Counted from the stretch's first letter, positions 9,501 through 19,701 are shown. The stretch: 39,506 nucleotides of DNA from Winogradskyella sp. (GCF_013213975.1 NZ_JABSST010000022.1:1-39506); one strand, 5' to 3'. Numbers and translations are program-made. The notes: generated by a model from the sequence alone, not told the origin.

Positions 9501-10607
9501 TTAATTGTTTTCTCCTTCGTTTTTCTTAGCCTTGGCTATAGAATCTCTTCGTTTTAGTTGTTTCTCTCTTTCTTCACGTGCTTTCTTCCTTTGATCTATT
9601 ATTTTTTGTTTTCTTTCTTCTAAAGCCTTTCTTCTACGCTCTCTATCTTTAGCTTTTATTTCTGCAGAAGTCAGAGGCTTTTTAGTACTTGTAGAATCTT
9701 TTTTAACCGTTGGCTTAGCTTGAACTTTAGCACCTTCATTTTTTATTGCCTTATCAGCTTCCGTTCCTGTTGCTTTAGCTTTAGTTCCAGATGCTGCAGT
9801 TTGCGTTTCTTCTCCTTTATTATTTCTTGCGTCTAATACTTTTTGACGTCTTTCATCGGCTTCTCGTTTTTTAGCGGCTCTTATAGAGTCTTGCCTAGCT
9901 CTTCGTGCTTCTAAAGCCTTTTCACGTTCAGCGCGTTTGGCTTCTAACTCCGCTTCTCGAGATGCTTTACGCTCTTCTAATGCTTTTTGGCGCTCATCTT
10001 TTTCTTCGCTAACGATTGGCACAACGTCTTCATCCTCCAATTCTTTACGCTCTTTTTTACTTTTGGCTTGAGTTCTGCGTGATGTTCTTGATATAGTTTT
10101 AAGAACTTGTTCACTTATATCATAGCGTTCAGCCGAATATAGCATCACAACATCAGCAGACTTATCAAAAACAAAATCATATTTTTTAGTTTCGGCTATT
10201 TGTTGGACAGCCGCAAATATTTGGTCTTGAATAGGTTCAATTAATTGCCTTTTTTGAATGATCATATCACCCTGTGGACCAAAGCGTTTTTGCTGATAAT
10301 CCAGTACTTCAGCTTCTTCAAAAGAAATGTCCTCCATACGTTCTTCATATAATTCCTTAGTTAGTAAGACACTCTCATTTTCAAGTTCTTTTTTCTTTTG
10401 TGTAATTACATTTATCCTTTGCTCAATTTCACTTTTCCATTGAAGAACTTTTTTGTCTAGTTGAGTGGCGGCTTCTTGATATTCAGGAACGTTTTGCAAA
10501 ATATATTCTGTATCAATATAGCCTATCCTAACACCACGTTGGGCATTTATACTAAAGCTCATTAGACCTATAATTGTAAGTAAAAAAAGAACTTTAAATT
10601 TTATCAT
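9501..10607 (-). CDS. OmpH/Skp family protein with long charged C-terminal extension
   Basis: RGVRIGYIDTEYILQNVPEYQEAATQLDKKVLQWKSEIEQ...KKYDFVFDKSADVVMLYS then a K/E/R/A-rich tail. Confidence 0.9.
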   Translation of the reverse strand: MIKFKVLFLLTIIGLMSFSINAQRGVRIGYIDTEYILQNVPEYQEAATQLDKKVLQWKSEIEQRINVITQKKKELENESVLLTKELYEERMEDISFEEAEVLDYQQKRFGPQGDMIIQKRQLIEPIQDQIFAAVQQIAETKKYDFVFDKSADVVMLYSAERYDISEQVLKTISRTSRRTQAKSKKERKELEDEDVVPIVSEEKDERQKALEERKASREAELEAKRAEREKALEARRARQDSIRAAKKREADERRQKVLDARNNKGEETQTAASGTKAKATGTEADKAIKNEGAKVQAKPTVKKDSTSTKKPLTSAEIKAKDRERRRKALEERKQKIIDQRKKAREEREKQLKRRDSIAKAKKNEGENN

Positions 10608-10752
10608 GATTATATCTGTTTTGAGACTTTTTCAAACAAGCGTTTCGTTGTTTTTAGAGTCACTAATATCCAAATGTAACGAAATATATCTTTAAAAATT
10701 TTAACACCATCATGAAATTCTTACACAGCAAAAAGAAAATATCGTGCCAAAC

Positions 10753-13338
10753 TTAAAATTGTTGTCCAATAATAAAATGTGTTTCCCATCTTCTAGGAGC
10801 AGTTCCATCAGGCAAATTGTCAAATGCATGACCAAAATCAATACCTAATAATCCAAAGGCTGGCATGAATATTCTAAGTCCAACACCAGCGGAACGATAT
10901 ACGTCAAAAGGATTAAAATCTCTAAAACTATTGACCGATTGCCCACCTTCTAAAAAGCTCAATGCATAAATTTTTGCTTGTGCACCCAAGGTAATTGGAT
11001 AGCGCAATTCTAGTGAGAATTTATTGTAAATTGAACCACCATCGGAGGTAGACAAGGATTGGTTAGGATAGCCACGTAACTGAATAATTTCTCTACCATC
11101 TAAAGCAAAATTCCCAAGTCCGTCGCCACCTACGAAGAATCGCTCGAATGGAATAACACCTCGGTCGTTATTATAGGCACCTAAGAATCCAAATTCTACA
11201 CTTGGTCTTAAGACTAAATCTTTTGTTCCAATCTTAAACAAAGACGTATACCAATCACCTTTAAACTTAATTTTATAGAATTCTAGCCATTTAAATCGTT
11301 CTTGATCAATTTCGCCAATACGTTCAAAATCGTCTGGATCTTGAGGATCTAATGAATCTCTCTCATCCTTGAGCGCTCCATAATCTACACCATTGACCAA
11401 TGAATACGGAAAAGAAAATTTAGCTGATACGGTAAAGCTAGATCCGGCAGTTGGGAATATAGGATCTATAGATAAATTATTTCGACTTAATCCAATGGTA
11501 TAGGATAAGTTGTTTGAGGTCCCATCACCAAAAGTAAATAGGCCGGTATTATAATTTTTTAAATTGTAGTGCTGATAGCTTAAAGCTTGTGATAACAAGA
11601 AGTAATCATCTGGTTTAGTTAACCGTGTTGACAGGCCGACAGTTAAACCTGTGATATTGAATCTTCTACTTTTATCTGCTCGTCGCGTTTGAGGATCAAA
11701 TAGAAATTGTTTTGAATGTGATAATGATGTAGATAATTGAAAGGGTTTTTTGCCACCAAGCCAAGGCTCACTGAATGAAAAGCTATAGGTTTGGAAGAAC
11801 TGGCTCGCTTGCAGTCTCAGGGCTAAGCTCTGTCCATCCCCTCGAGGAACTGGTTTATAAGCTTCTTTCTTAAAAATATCTTTGATAGCAAAATTGTTAA
11901 AAGATAAACCTAAGGTACCAATGAATCCACCACCACCATATCCCCCTTGTAGTTGAATTTGACTTGATCCTTGTTCTGCAACTTGGTATTCAATATCTAA
12001 TGTGCCATCTACAGGGTTAGGATTTTTAATATTTGGCACCAATTGTTGAGCGTCAAAGAAACCTAATTGTCCAAGCTCTCTTAAGGTTCTAATAATTTGA
12101 GATTTGCTGTAGAGCTCACCGGGGCGTGTTCTTATTTCTCTATAAATAACATGGTCATTGGTAACATCATTTCCGGTTACCGTAACACTATTAAAGTAGG
12201 CTGGCTTACCTTCAGAAATTCGAATTTCCATATCAATGACGTTCCCTTCAGCACTAACTTCTACCGGGTTTATTGTTGAGAACATATATCCGTTATTTTG
12301 ATATGCATTAGACAAACTAAGTGCATCAGGATCGTTAGGGTCATCTATTCGTTCTCTTAATTCAACACCATTATACGTCTCACCTTCTTTAATACCGAGC
12401 ATTAGCGAAAGCTGTTGATCTGTATACACTGTATTTCCGACAAAGTCAATTTTTCCGAACGTGTATTTTTCCCCTTCTTCAACTTTAATATTTAGGCTAA
12501 TTGATTTATCGTTATTGTAAATGATAGAATCTGAAATTATTCTTGCATCGCGAAACCCTTTTTCTTTATACTTATCTATAACACTTACTAAATCTTCTCT
12601 AAAATCTGATTCGATATACTTAGAGCGTTTCAAAATTCTTATAGGATTTTTTTGCTTCGTATTTTTCATTGCTTTACGAAGTTTTTTAGCCTTCACCTGT
12701 TCATTACCCTCAAAATTAATGGCTTTAATTTTTACTTTTTCACCTCTGTCAATTGCGATTTTCATGTTAACGCGCTCCTTCTCAAACGAATCGATTACTT
12801 TTATTGTATTGATTTTAACTTTAGTATTTAAGAAGCCTTTTTCTCTATATTTATTAGTGAGGTAATTTCTTGTTGTGGCAATTAAGTTTTCGGTTACTTT
12901 TACACCAGTCTGTAATTTGTTTTCACTTATTATCTCATCACGCTTATTCTTTTTGACTCCTTCAATTGTAAGGTCAAGAAGCTCAGGAAGATCAACTAGT
13001 TTAATTTCAAGATTTGCAGTATTACCTTTGATATTAGTTATGTATATATCGATGCTGCTGAAGAGATTTGATTTCCAAAGTGTTTTAATTGCATTTGCAA
13101 TTTTTTCGCCACCAACCTGGATTTCTTCATCCTTTCTAAGTTTTGAATAGGCAATAATTGTTTGAGGACTAAAATTAGTATTACCCGTTACAGAAATGTC
13201 TTTAATTAAATATTTTGCTCCACCTTGAACTTGCGCATTACTCTTGGTTGTTACTATGAAAAATAGCGTAAATAATAATAGTTTTGTGAAAGTCTTCAAT
13301 ACGCTTTTCTTAGGTAAGTTGTTCGCTTGTTTTTCCAA
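10753..13338 (-). CDS. bamA: Outer membrane protein assembly factor BamA (Omp85, POTRA repeats)
   Basis: POTRA-like repeats (ISVTGNTNFSPQTIIAYSKL...); C-terminal barrel with GDGLGNFALDGREIIQLRGYPNQSLS; ends ...THFIIGQQF. Confidence 0.95.
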   Translation of the reverse strand: MEKQANNLPKKSVLKTFTKLLLFTLFFIVTTKSNAQVQGGAKYLIKDISVTGNTNFSPQTIIAYSKLRKDEEIQVGGEKIANAIKTLWKSNLFSSIDIYITNIKGNTANLEIKLVDLPELLDLTIEGVKKNKRDEIISENKLQTGVKVTENLIATTRNYLTNKYREKGFLNTKVKINTIKVIDSFEKERVNMKIAIDRGEKVKIKAINFEGNEQVKAKKLRKAMKNTKQKNPIRILKRSKYIESDFREDLVSVIDKYKEKGFRDARIISDSIIYNNDKSISLNIKVEEGEKYTFGKIDFVGNTVYTDQQLSLMLGIKEGETYNGVELRERIDDPNDPDALSLSNAYQNNGYMFSTINPVEVSAEGNVIDMEIRISEGKPAYFNSVTVTGNDVTNDHVIYREIRTRPGELYSKSQIIRTLRELGQLGFFDAQQLVPNIKNPNPVDGTLDIEYQVAEQGSSQIQLQGGYGGGGFIGTLGLSFNNFAIKDIFKKEAYKPVPRGDGQSLALRLQASQFFQTYSFSFSEPWLGGKKPFQLSTSLSHSKQFLFDPQTRRADKSRRFNITGLTVGLSTRLTKPDDYFLLSQALSYQHYNLKNYNTGLFTFGDGTSNNLSYTIGLSRNNLSIDPIFPTAGSSFTVSAKFSFPYSLVNGVDYGALKDERDSLDPQDPDDFERIGEIDQERFKWLEFYKIKFKGDWYTSLFKIGTKDLVLRPSVEFGFLGAYNNDRGVIPFERFFVGGDGLGNFALDGREIIQLRGYPNQSLSTSDGGSIYNKFSLELRYPITLGAQAKIYALSFLEGGQSVNSFRDFNPFDVYRSAGVGLRIFMPAFGLLGIDFGHAFDNLPDGTAPRRWETHFIIGQQF

Positions 13339-14050
13339 ATCTTCGTTCTCTATTTTGATAATTTATGAGTGCTTCATACAGATTTTCTTTATCAAAATCT
13401 GGCCATAAAATATCTGTAAAATACAATTCCGCATAGGCAATTTGCCAAAGCAAAAAATTACTGATTCTTTGTTCACCGCTTGTGCGAATTAGCAGGTCAA
13501 CATCTGGTAAATTTTGCGTGTAAAGATGCTTATTTATTATTGATTCATCAATACTTTCAGAAGAAATTATATTATTTTTAACTTTAACTGATAATTCCTT
13601 TATAACATTAACAATTTCTTCACGAGAACCATAGCTTAAGGCTAAAGTTAATGTCATATTTGTATTATTTTTTGTCTTTTCTATAACATCTTTTAATTCT
13701 CCATGTGCTCTTTTTGGTAAATCATGAAGACAACCTATAGCAGATAACTTAATATTATTGTCTTGAAGTGTTTTAATTTCCTTTTTAAGAGATTTTACCA
13801 AGAGTTTCATTAACGTTTGAACTTCTAATTTAGGTCTATTCCAGTTTTCTGTTGAGAAGGCGTAGAGTGTTAAATTTTTTATACCTAATTCCGCACTTGC
13901 TTCAACAACCTGTCTTACCGCTTTAGTGCCATTTTCATGACCGATAACGCGCATTAGACCTTGTTGTTTGGCCCAACGTCCATTACCATCCATAATTATG
14001 GCGACATGATTAGGTAGTTTGTCTTTATGTATATCTTCTTTTAGGCTCAT
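13310..14050 (-). CDS. uppS: Isoprenyl transferase (undecaprenyl diphosphate synthase)
   Basis: LPNHVAIIMDGNGRWAKQQGLMRVIGHENGTKAVRQVVE...LTLYAFSTENWNRP...DLLIRTSGEQRISNFLLWQIAYAELYFTDILWPDF. Confidence 0.97.
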   Translation of the reverse strand: MSLKEDIHKDKLPNHVAIIMDGNGRWAKQQGLMRVIGHENGTKAVRQVVEASAELGIKNLTLYAFSTENWNRPKLEVQTLMKLLVKSLKKEIKTLQDNNIKLSAIGCLHDLPKRAHGELKDVIEKTKNNTNMTLTLALSYGSREEIVNVIKELSVKVKNNIISSESIDESIINKHLYTQNLPDVDLLIRTSGEQRISNFLLWQIAYAELYFTDILWPDFDKENLYEALINYQNRERRFGKTSEQLT

Positions 14051-14740
14051 TTAAAATCCGCAATAACAAGGTCTCCTGCCAAAGGTGTAAGTTAGTGTAA
14101 TTCCAGAAAATACATACCAATCATTACTATTAGTATTTCCGAAGCTAAATTGTTCTCTAGATTCTGAGTCTGGAACACTTCCATCCAATTCGTCCGAAAA
14201 GGTATATCGTGCACCCACCTCTGCTGCTAACACCAAATGGTTGCTAATATTTGTTTTATATCCTAAAACCATAGGAATGCCATAGGCCCAACTGTTTGTG
14301 TTTTCTGAAGTGTAATTGCCATTTTGATCGAAAAAATAGTTGTCGTGATTAAGAACAGATATACCTGAATATAAATATGGTGTTCCTTTCATACCACTTA
14401 CATGTAAATCAAAATCCCAAAATGTAAATTCCATTCCTAATGATATTTCTAGAACATTCGTGTTAAAACTATAACCACGTTGAATACGTCTAGGGTCATC
14501 AGACTTGCCATCGATTCCTTCTAAATCGGAAAAAATTACTGACGCTCTAAATGCGTGCCTTGGACTTCGGTTCCATTTCAAAAGTGCTCCAAATGCTCCT
14601 TGATTTGGGGCTATATAATTCGTTGCACCGACATCTCCAATAAAATTACTTCCACCAAAAAATACACCAACTTCATAGATTTGAGATTCAGTGTTTTGTA
14701 GGTAAAATACACTCATAAAAATTAGCAATAAATACCTCAT
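14051..14740 (-). CDS. DUF6089-like outer-membrane beta-barrel protein
   Basis: Signal peptide; YEVGVFFGGSNFIGDVGATNYIAPNQGAFGALLKWNRSPRHAFRASV...; position between uppS and nadK. Confidence 0.85.
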   Translation of the reverse strand: MRYLLLIFMSVFYLQNTESQIYEVGVFFGGSNFIGDVGATNYIAPNQGAFGALLKWNRSPRHAFRASVIFSDLEGIDGKSDDPRRIQRGYSFNTNVLEISLGMEFTFWDFDLHVSGMKGTPYLYSGISVLNHDNYFFDQNGNYTSENTNSWAYGIPMVLGYKTNISNHLVLAAEVGARYTFSDELDGSVPDSESREQFSFGNTNSNDWYVFSGITLTYTFGRRPCYCGF

Positions 14741-14851
14741 AAATTTTCCAAAGTTTGCAAATATAATAATTATGCCTTGCCTATAATAATTTGGGGCAAA
14801 ATGTCTTAGAAATAAACAGTTTTAAAAGGTATTTATTGTATGACATTGGGT

Positions 14852-15733
14852 TTAGTTTCTGCGGTCTTCTCCCCAAAGAAGCTTTTTTCTAAGCGTGTCT
14901 AAAAATGTTTCGTCTAAACGTTCGACCATTCTTATGGCAAATTCTGCTTTTTTAACGGTAACTACAGTGCTATTAGCTAGGGTTACGATTCTAGAATCTA
15001 AAGACATTAAGAATTGGTCTTCTCTGCCATCTACCCTAAAAGTAACCTCAGTACTATCTGGAATAATTAATGGTCTAGCATTCAGGTTGTGCGGAGCAAT
15101 AGGTGTAAGTACAAAATTATTGGCATCGGGTGCAATTACGGGACCACCGCAACTTAATGAATATCCTGTGGATCCCGTAGGTGTAGATAGGATAAGACCA
15201 TCCGCCCAATATGAGGTTAAATATTCTCCATTAAGTTGTGTGTTGACCGTAATCATTGACGTTGTATTTTTTCTGCTGAGGGCAACTTCATTTAATGCAA
15301 AGTTTATGGATGTTATACTCTCATTTTTGGGTGAGGTTTCAACACTGAGCAGTGAGCGTTTAGAAATTTTATACTGGCCGTTAAAGATTTCTGAAAGTGT
15401 AGATTCAATTTCATCTGTTTGTATGGTTGCTAAAAATCCTAATCTGCCTGTATTTATACCAACTATTGGGATATTTAAGTCTCTAACGTATGTTATAGCT
15501 CTTAGAATAGTTCCATCTCCTCCAATACTTATGAGTAAATCAAAACTAGTATTGAGTTTTTCAAATTTTCGAATTGCCGAGCTATCTTGAATTGCACTAT
15601 TTTGCGTAGTTAAAAACTCCTTTTCTATAAAGACATCTGCTTCTTTTGCTAAAAGAAAGTCTAATAGCTTTTCAACGGCCTTTTGCGAAGCGTCCTTTGT
15701 GTAGTTTTGACCGTAAATGGCAATCTTCATCAT
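14852..15733 (-). CDS. nadK: NAD kinase
   Basis: LLISIGGDGTILRAITYVRDLNIPIVGINTGRLGFLATI...NEVALSRK...YWADGLILSTPTGSTGYSLSCGGPVIAP. Confidence 0.97.
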   Translation of the reverse strand: MMKIAIYGQNYTKDASQKAVEKLLDFLLAKEADVFIEKEFLTTQNSAIQDSSAIRKFEKLNTSFDLLISIGGDGTILRAITYVRDLNIPIVGINTGRLGFLATIQTDEIESTLSEIFNGQYKISKRSLLSVETSPKNESITSINFALNEVALSRKNTTSMITVNTQLNGEYLTSYWADGLILSTPTGSTGYSLSCGGPVIAPDANNFVLTPIAPHNLNARPLIIPDSTEVTFRVDGREDQFLMSLDSRIVTLANSTVVTVKKAEFAIRMVERLDETFLDTLRKKLLWGEDRRN

Positions 15734-16389
15734 TACATATTTAAGTATCTGTCTAAATATTGCGAACGCTCTTTTAGGCTTTCTATATACGAGTCCTCTT
15801 CATGACCAGAGACAATATTATAACTGTAACGTCTAAACGTTTGAATCACATCATTTAAACTCGCATTACCAATCTTAATTGTAATTCTTGCTAAATCACC
15901 ATCCATTTTCGATATGAAGGCACCAAGAAGCTTAGCATCATTAGACTCAACAATTTGGCTGATTTCGCTAAAAGAATAATCATTGATTCCTTTTTCTACA
16001 ATGAGTATACCTCCCGGTTCTGAAAAGAAAGGAGTCTCATTAAATAAGTGAATAACATCATTAAGTTCGTAATATCCAAGGTACTTATTTTGAGCATCAA
16101 GAACAGGCATAATATTAGAATCGTTCTGAGCAAAAACTTCTAGAACATCTAACCAATTTGTGGTTGGTCTAACAAAAAAACCTTCAATGGTATAGTTGCA
16201 ATCATTTATAGATTTTGCCCCATCAAAACAATGTGCATCAGTCTCTGATATACAACCTAAATAAACTCCGTTATTTTGAATAGGAATGTGTGAGTAAGTC
16301 AACTGATTAAATAGCATCTGTAAATCACTAATTTTATCAGTAACACTTAGAGGTTTGATGTCGTTTATAACAAAATCTTGTAATTGCAT
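15733..16389 (-). CDS. CBS domain-containing protein
   Basis: Two CBS-like modules (SVTDKISDLQMLFNQLTYSHIPIQNNGVYLGCISETD...; NWLDVLEVFAQNDSNIMPVLDAQNKYLGYYELNDVIHLF). Confidence 0.88.
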   Translation of the reverse strand: MQLQDFVINDIKPLSVTDKISDLQMLFNQLTYSHIPIQNNGVYLGCISETDAHCFDGAKSINDCNYTIEGFFVRPTTNWLDVLEVFAQNDSNIMPVLDAQNKYLGYYELNDVIHLFNETPFFSEPGGILIVEKGINDYSFSEISQIVESNDAKLLGAFISKMDGDLARITIKIGNASLNDVIQTFRRYSYNIVSGHEEDSYIESLKERSQYLDRYLNM

Positions 16390-16451
16390 AATAGGGCTTC
16401 AATAGTACGCAAATTAATTAAAAATAACCATAAAAAGCATGTTCTACTTCG

Positions 16452-16459
16452 TATTTTTG
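16452..16459 (+). promoter_or_regulatory. Bacteroidetes-type -7 element (TAnnTTTG) upstream of pdxJ
   Basis: TATTTTTG 21 nt before the pdxJ ATG at 16480; no clear -33 TTG. Confidence 0.45.
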
Positions 16460-16479
16460 TAATTCAAAATTTTTAGAAA

Positions 16480-17193
16480 ATGACAAAGCTAAGTGTTAAT
16501 ATAAACAAGATAGCTACTTTAAGAAATAGTCGTGGTGGAGACTCACCAAATGTTGTTCAGTTTGCTAAGGATGCCCAACAATTTGGGGCAGAAGGTATCA
16601 CAATTCATCCAAGACCAGATGAACGCCATATTCGGTATCAAGATGCATATGATTTAAAATCTGAAGTCTATACCGAATATAATATTGAAGGGAATCCAAT
16701 TCCTAAGTTTGTTGATATGGTTTTAGAGATAAAACCAACTCAAGTTACCTTAGTTCCTGATGCTGAAGATGCGATTACCTCTAACGCTGGATGGGATACA
16801 TTAAAACACAAAGATTTTTTAATTGATGTTATTGGGGAATTTAAAAGTAATGGTATTAGAACCTCCATTTTTGTTGATCCAGATTTGCATCAGATTGAAG
16901 GAGCAAAGGCAACAGGAACTGATAGAATTGAACTATATACAGAGGCTTATGCGCATCAGTTTAGCTTAGGAAATGAAGATGCAATACAACCGTACATGGC
17001 ATGTGCAGGTCTTGCGAATGCAGTTGGATTAGGTATTAATGCAGGGCATGATTTATCTTTAAATAACATTAAATTTTTTAAAGAGAATATCACTGGGCTT
17101 TTAGAGGTTTCTATAGGTCATGCTTTAATATCTGAGAGTTTGTATTTTGGTGCCGAAACTGTCATCAAGCAATATCTAGAAAAGCTAAAATGA
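16480..17193 (+). CDS. pdxJ: Pyridoxine 5'-phosphate synthase
   Basis: TKLSVNINKIATLRNSRGGDSPNVVQFAKDAQQFGAEGITIHPRPDERHIRYQDAYDLK...GLGINAGHDLSLNNI. Confidence 0.97.
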   Translation: MTKLSVNINKIATLRNSRGGDSPNVVQFAKDAQQFGAEGITIHPRPDERHIRYQDAYDLKSEVYTEYNIEGNPIPKFVDMVLEIKPTQVTLVPDAEDAITSNAGWDTLKHKDFLIDVIGEFKSNGIRTSIFVDPDLHQIEGAKATGTDRIELYTEAYAHQFSLGNEDAIQPYMACAGLANAVGLGINAGHDLSLNNIKFFKENITGLLEVSIGHALISESLYFGAETVIKQYLEKLK

Positions 17194-17954
17194 TATTACA
17201 TTCAAATATAATTGGAGAAGGGAGTCCTTTTATAATTCTCCATGGATTTTTGGGAATGGGTGACAATTGGAAAACTCTAGCCAAACAATTTTCTGAGTTA
17301 AATTTTGAGGTTCATCTGGTAGATCAACGTAATCATGGACGTAGTTTTCATTCTAGCGAATTTGATTATGAGGTAATGGCCCAAGACTTAAGACGCTATT
17401 GTGATACACAAGGTTTAGATGATATTATTTTATTAGGGCACTCCATGGGTGGAAAGACGGCAATGACTTTTGCCACCATGTATCCAGAAGTAGTGAGTAA
17501 ACTTTTGGTTGCTGATATTTCTCCAAGGTATTATCCTGTACATCACGATGCTATACTAAATGGATTGAGTCATTTAGATTTTTCTCAAATAAAAAGTAGA
17601 GGGCAAGCAGACAAGGCTTTAAGACCGTATGTTGAAGAAGTTGGTACACGGATGTTTTTGCTAAAGAATTTGTATTGGGTTGAAAAAGGTCAACTTGGTC
17701 TTAGAATAAATTTACCAGTTTTAAAAGAGCATATGTCTGAGGTTGGAGAAGCCTTAGCTGCACATGCTGTTTTTAATAATGAGACCTTATTTTTAAAAGG
17801 AGATAAATCTGAATATATAGGTCCTACTGATGAGGCCATAATTCATAGGCATTTTCCAAACGCTAAGTTAGTGACAATTTCTAATGCAGGCCACTGGCTG
17901 CATGCAGAAAATCCTAAGGATTTTTATAGGGAGGTCGTTAAGTTTATTAAATGA
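17190..17954 (+). CDS. Alpha/beta hydrolase (YbfF-like esterase)
   Basis: FIILHGFLGMGDNWKTLAKQFSE...LVDQRNHGRSFHS...ILLGHSMGGKTAMTFA...NAGHWLHAENP. Confidence 0.93.
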   Translation: MILHSNIIGEGSPFIILHGFLGMGDNWKTLAKQFSELNFEVHLVDQRNHGRSFHSSEFDYEVMAQDLRRYCDTQGLDDIILLGHSMGGKTAMTFATMYPEVVSKLLVADISPRYYPVHHDAILNGLSHLDFSQIKSRGQADKALRPYVEEVGTRMFLLKNLYWVEKGQLGLRINLPVLKEHMSEVGEALAAHAVFNNETLFLKGDKSEYIGPTDEAIIHRHFPNAKLVTISNAGHWLHAENPKDFYREVVKFIK

Positions 17955-18238
17955 AAATTAATTTCCGTGCTTACCTTGTTGTTCTAAGCTTAGTCGCGGT
18001 CATTTATTTTGTTGGTATTGGTTTCTATGAAGCCATAATGAAAAGTGACACTAGTTACGGAGAAGCTGGGAATTTCATGATTATAAAAGTCGTAGAAATT
18101 TTTCAGTTTCCTTTTAATCTTTTTATATCATCCGCAAGTGATTATTATCTCCTTGGAATTATGATAAATCTTTGTTTATACTCACTTTTGATTTATGTTG
18201 TTTTAAAGCTTATATTTAAGAAATATCATAAATTGTAA
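17951..18238 (+). CDS. Hypothetical small membrane protein
   Basis: ORF overlapping the upstream stop by 4 nt (ATGA); two hydrophobic helices. Confidence 0.7.
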   Translation: MKINFRAYLVVLSLVAVIYFVGIGFYEAIMKSDTSYGEAGNFMIIKVVEIFQFPFNLFISSASDYYLLGIMINLCLYSLLIYVVLKLIFKKYHKL

Positions 18239-18246
18239 AGGTCATT

Positions 18247-19320
18247 ATGAAGAAAGTTTTAGTATTGTTCTTATGTCTTATGTTACAACTCTTATTCTCT
18301 CAGAAAAGAGAGGATGGTCCTTACAAGAATTATTATGATTCTGGTGAGTTGTTTATTGAAGGACAATACAAAAATGAAAAGCGGATTGGCGAATGGAAGC
18401 AATACCACAAAAACGGACAGATTTCTAAAATTTATAGTTATAAGGATGGGGAGCTCAATAAAGAAGAGATCAATTATTATGATACTGCGGAAATAAGTAG
18501 TAAGGTTATTAAAGTTGAGAATAGTTTTATTAGATACGGATACTATAAGAGTGGAAAATTAGAGTACGAGCGTCAATTAAACTCTGGTTATTATAAAAGT
18601 TTTTATGAAAATGGGGAGTTAGAAATTGAAGCAAATTATATTGATAATGAGCTTTCAGGAAAATGGAAATTATATGACACAGAAGGTAATCTGAAATGGA
18701 TTATTACTTATGAGGATGGTTACAGGCATGGAATTTACCAGCAATTTTATAAGAACGGAAAGTTAAAATTAGAAGGTCTTATGTTGAGAGATAAAAAAGA
18801 AGGTGCCGAACGGCGTTACGATGAAAATGAAGTTGTTGTTTGGAAAGGCTATTATGAGAAGGATGAATTTGCAAAAACCTGGATTAAGTATGATAAAAAT
18901 GGAAAGAAAGCTAAAAAGATTAGAATAAAAGGTGATCCTTCAGTTCTAAACCTAAAAACAACTTCAGTACCAGATGGCGTGCTAGAAAAAGTACCATTAT
19001 ATCCTGGATGTGAAGAAGTATTTGGTAATAGGGCTCGTAAAAGGTGCATGAGCAAGGCAGTTTCTCAGTTTATAAGTAGAAACTTTAATACAGATTTAGA
19101 GCTCGATGCCAACTTAAAAGGTCGACAAAGAATTATTTTGTTTTTCAAAATAGATAAAGAAGGTAATGTAACTAATGCAAGCTCTAAAGCACCGCATCCT
19201 GTGCTTCAAAAAGAAGCAATAAGAGTTATCAATATATTACCAAAAATGAGGCCAGCTTATCAAAAGGGAAAACCTGTTGTAATCCCTTTTTCAATACCTA
19301 TTGTTTTTACTATTTATTAA
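18247..19320 (+). CDS. MORN/YwqK-like repeat protein with TonB C-terminal-like domain
   Basis: Repeated YxNGxLxxEGxYxxxxxxGxWxxYxxxG units (GEWKQYHKNGQIS..., GKWKLYDTEGNLK...); C-terminus LKGRQRIILFFKIDKEGNVTNASSKAPHPVLQKEAIRVINILPKMRPAYQKGKPVVIPFSIPIVF. Confidence 0.88.
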   Translation: MKKVLVLFLCLMLQLLFSQKREDGPYKNYYDSGELFIEGQYKNEKRIGEWKQYHKNGQISKIYSYKDGELNKEEINYYDTAEISSKVIKVENSFIRYGYYKSGKLEYERQLNSGYYKSFYENGELEIEANYIDNELSGKWKLYDTEGNLKWIITYEDGYRHGIYQQFYKNGKLKLEGLMLRDKKEGAERRYDENEVVVWKGYYEKDEFAKTWIKYDKNGKKAKKIRIKGDPSVLNLKTTSVPDGVLEKVPLYPGCEEVFGNRARKRCMSKAVSQFISRNFNTDLELDANLKGRQRIILFFKIDKEGNVTNASSKAPHPVLQKEAIRVINILPKMRPAYQKGKPVVIPFSIPIVFTIY

Positions 19321-19329
19321 TATTAGCTA

Positions 19330-19683
19330 ATGAATACAGTTGTCAAATTATTGTTAAACGCCCTTGCAGTATTTGCCCTTTCAGAAATATTAAATGGTGT
19401 AGAAGTTAATGGTTACCTTGGTGCTGTTATTGTAGCTGTCGTGCTCTCGATCTTAAACCTCTTGGTAAAACCAATTTTAGTGATTCTTACCTTACCTGTT
19501 ACCATGCTTACATTAGGCTTTTTTCTGTTTATAGTTAATGCATTAATAGTTTTACTAGCCGATAAACTTGTTGATGGATTTCGTGTGGATGGACTGTGGA
19601 CGGCAGTAATGTTTAGTATACTCTTGTGTGTAGTGCAATCAGTACTACAATCGTTTATAAAAACAGAGAAGAAGAAGCTGTAA
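19330..19683 (+). CDS. Phage-holin-family (YvlD/4-TMS) membrane protein
   Basis: LLNALAVFALSEILNGVEVNGYLGAVIVAVVLSILNLLVKPILVILTLPVTMLTLGFFLFIVNALIVLLADKLVDGFRV. Confidence 0.87.
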   Translation: MNTVVKLLLNALAVFALSEILNGVEVNGYLGAVIVAVVLSILNLLVKPILVILTLPVTMLTLGFFLFIVNALIVLLADKLVDGFRVDGLWTAVMFSILLCVVQSVLQSFIKTEKKKL

Positions 19684-19701
19684 TACAAAGGGTTAAAAGT
19701 A

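Noticed and set aside
12097-13150. Plus-strand ORFs 12097..12279, 12521..12865, 12875..13150
   Set aside because: Antisense to the POTRA region of bamA; no domain features.
14895-15590. 231-aa plus-strand ORF
   Set aside because: Antisense to nadK, which has full conserved motifs; no recognisable domain.
18247-19320. YwqK-like repeats as a toxin-antitoxin system
   Set aside because: MORN-type repeats are common in Bacteroidetes outside TA contexts; no toxin partner adjacent.
19330-19683. 'Phage holin family' membrane protein as evidence of prophage
   Set aside because: This family name is used for widespread chromosomal 4-TM proteins; no other phage genes nearby.
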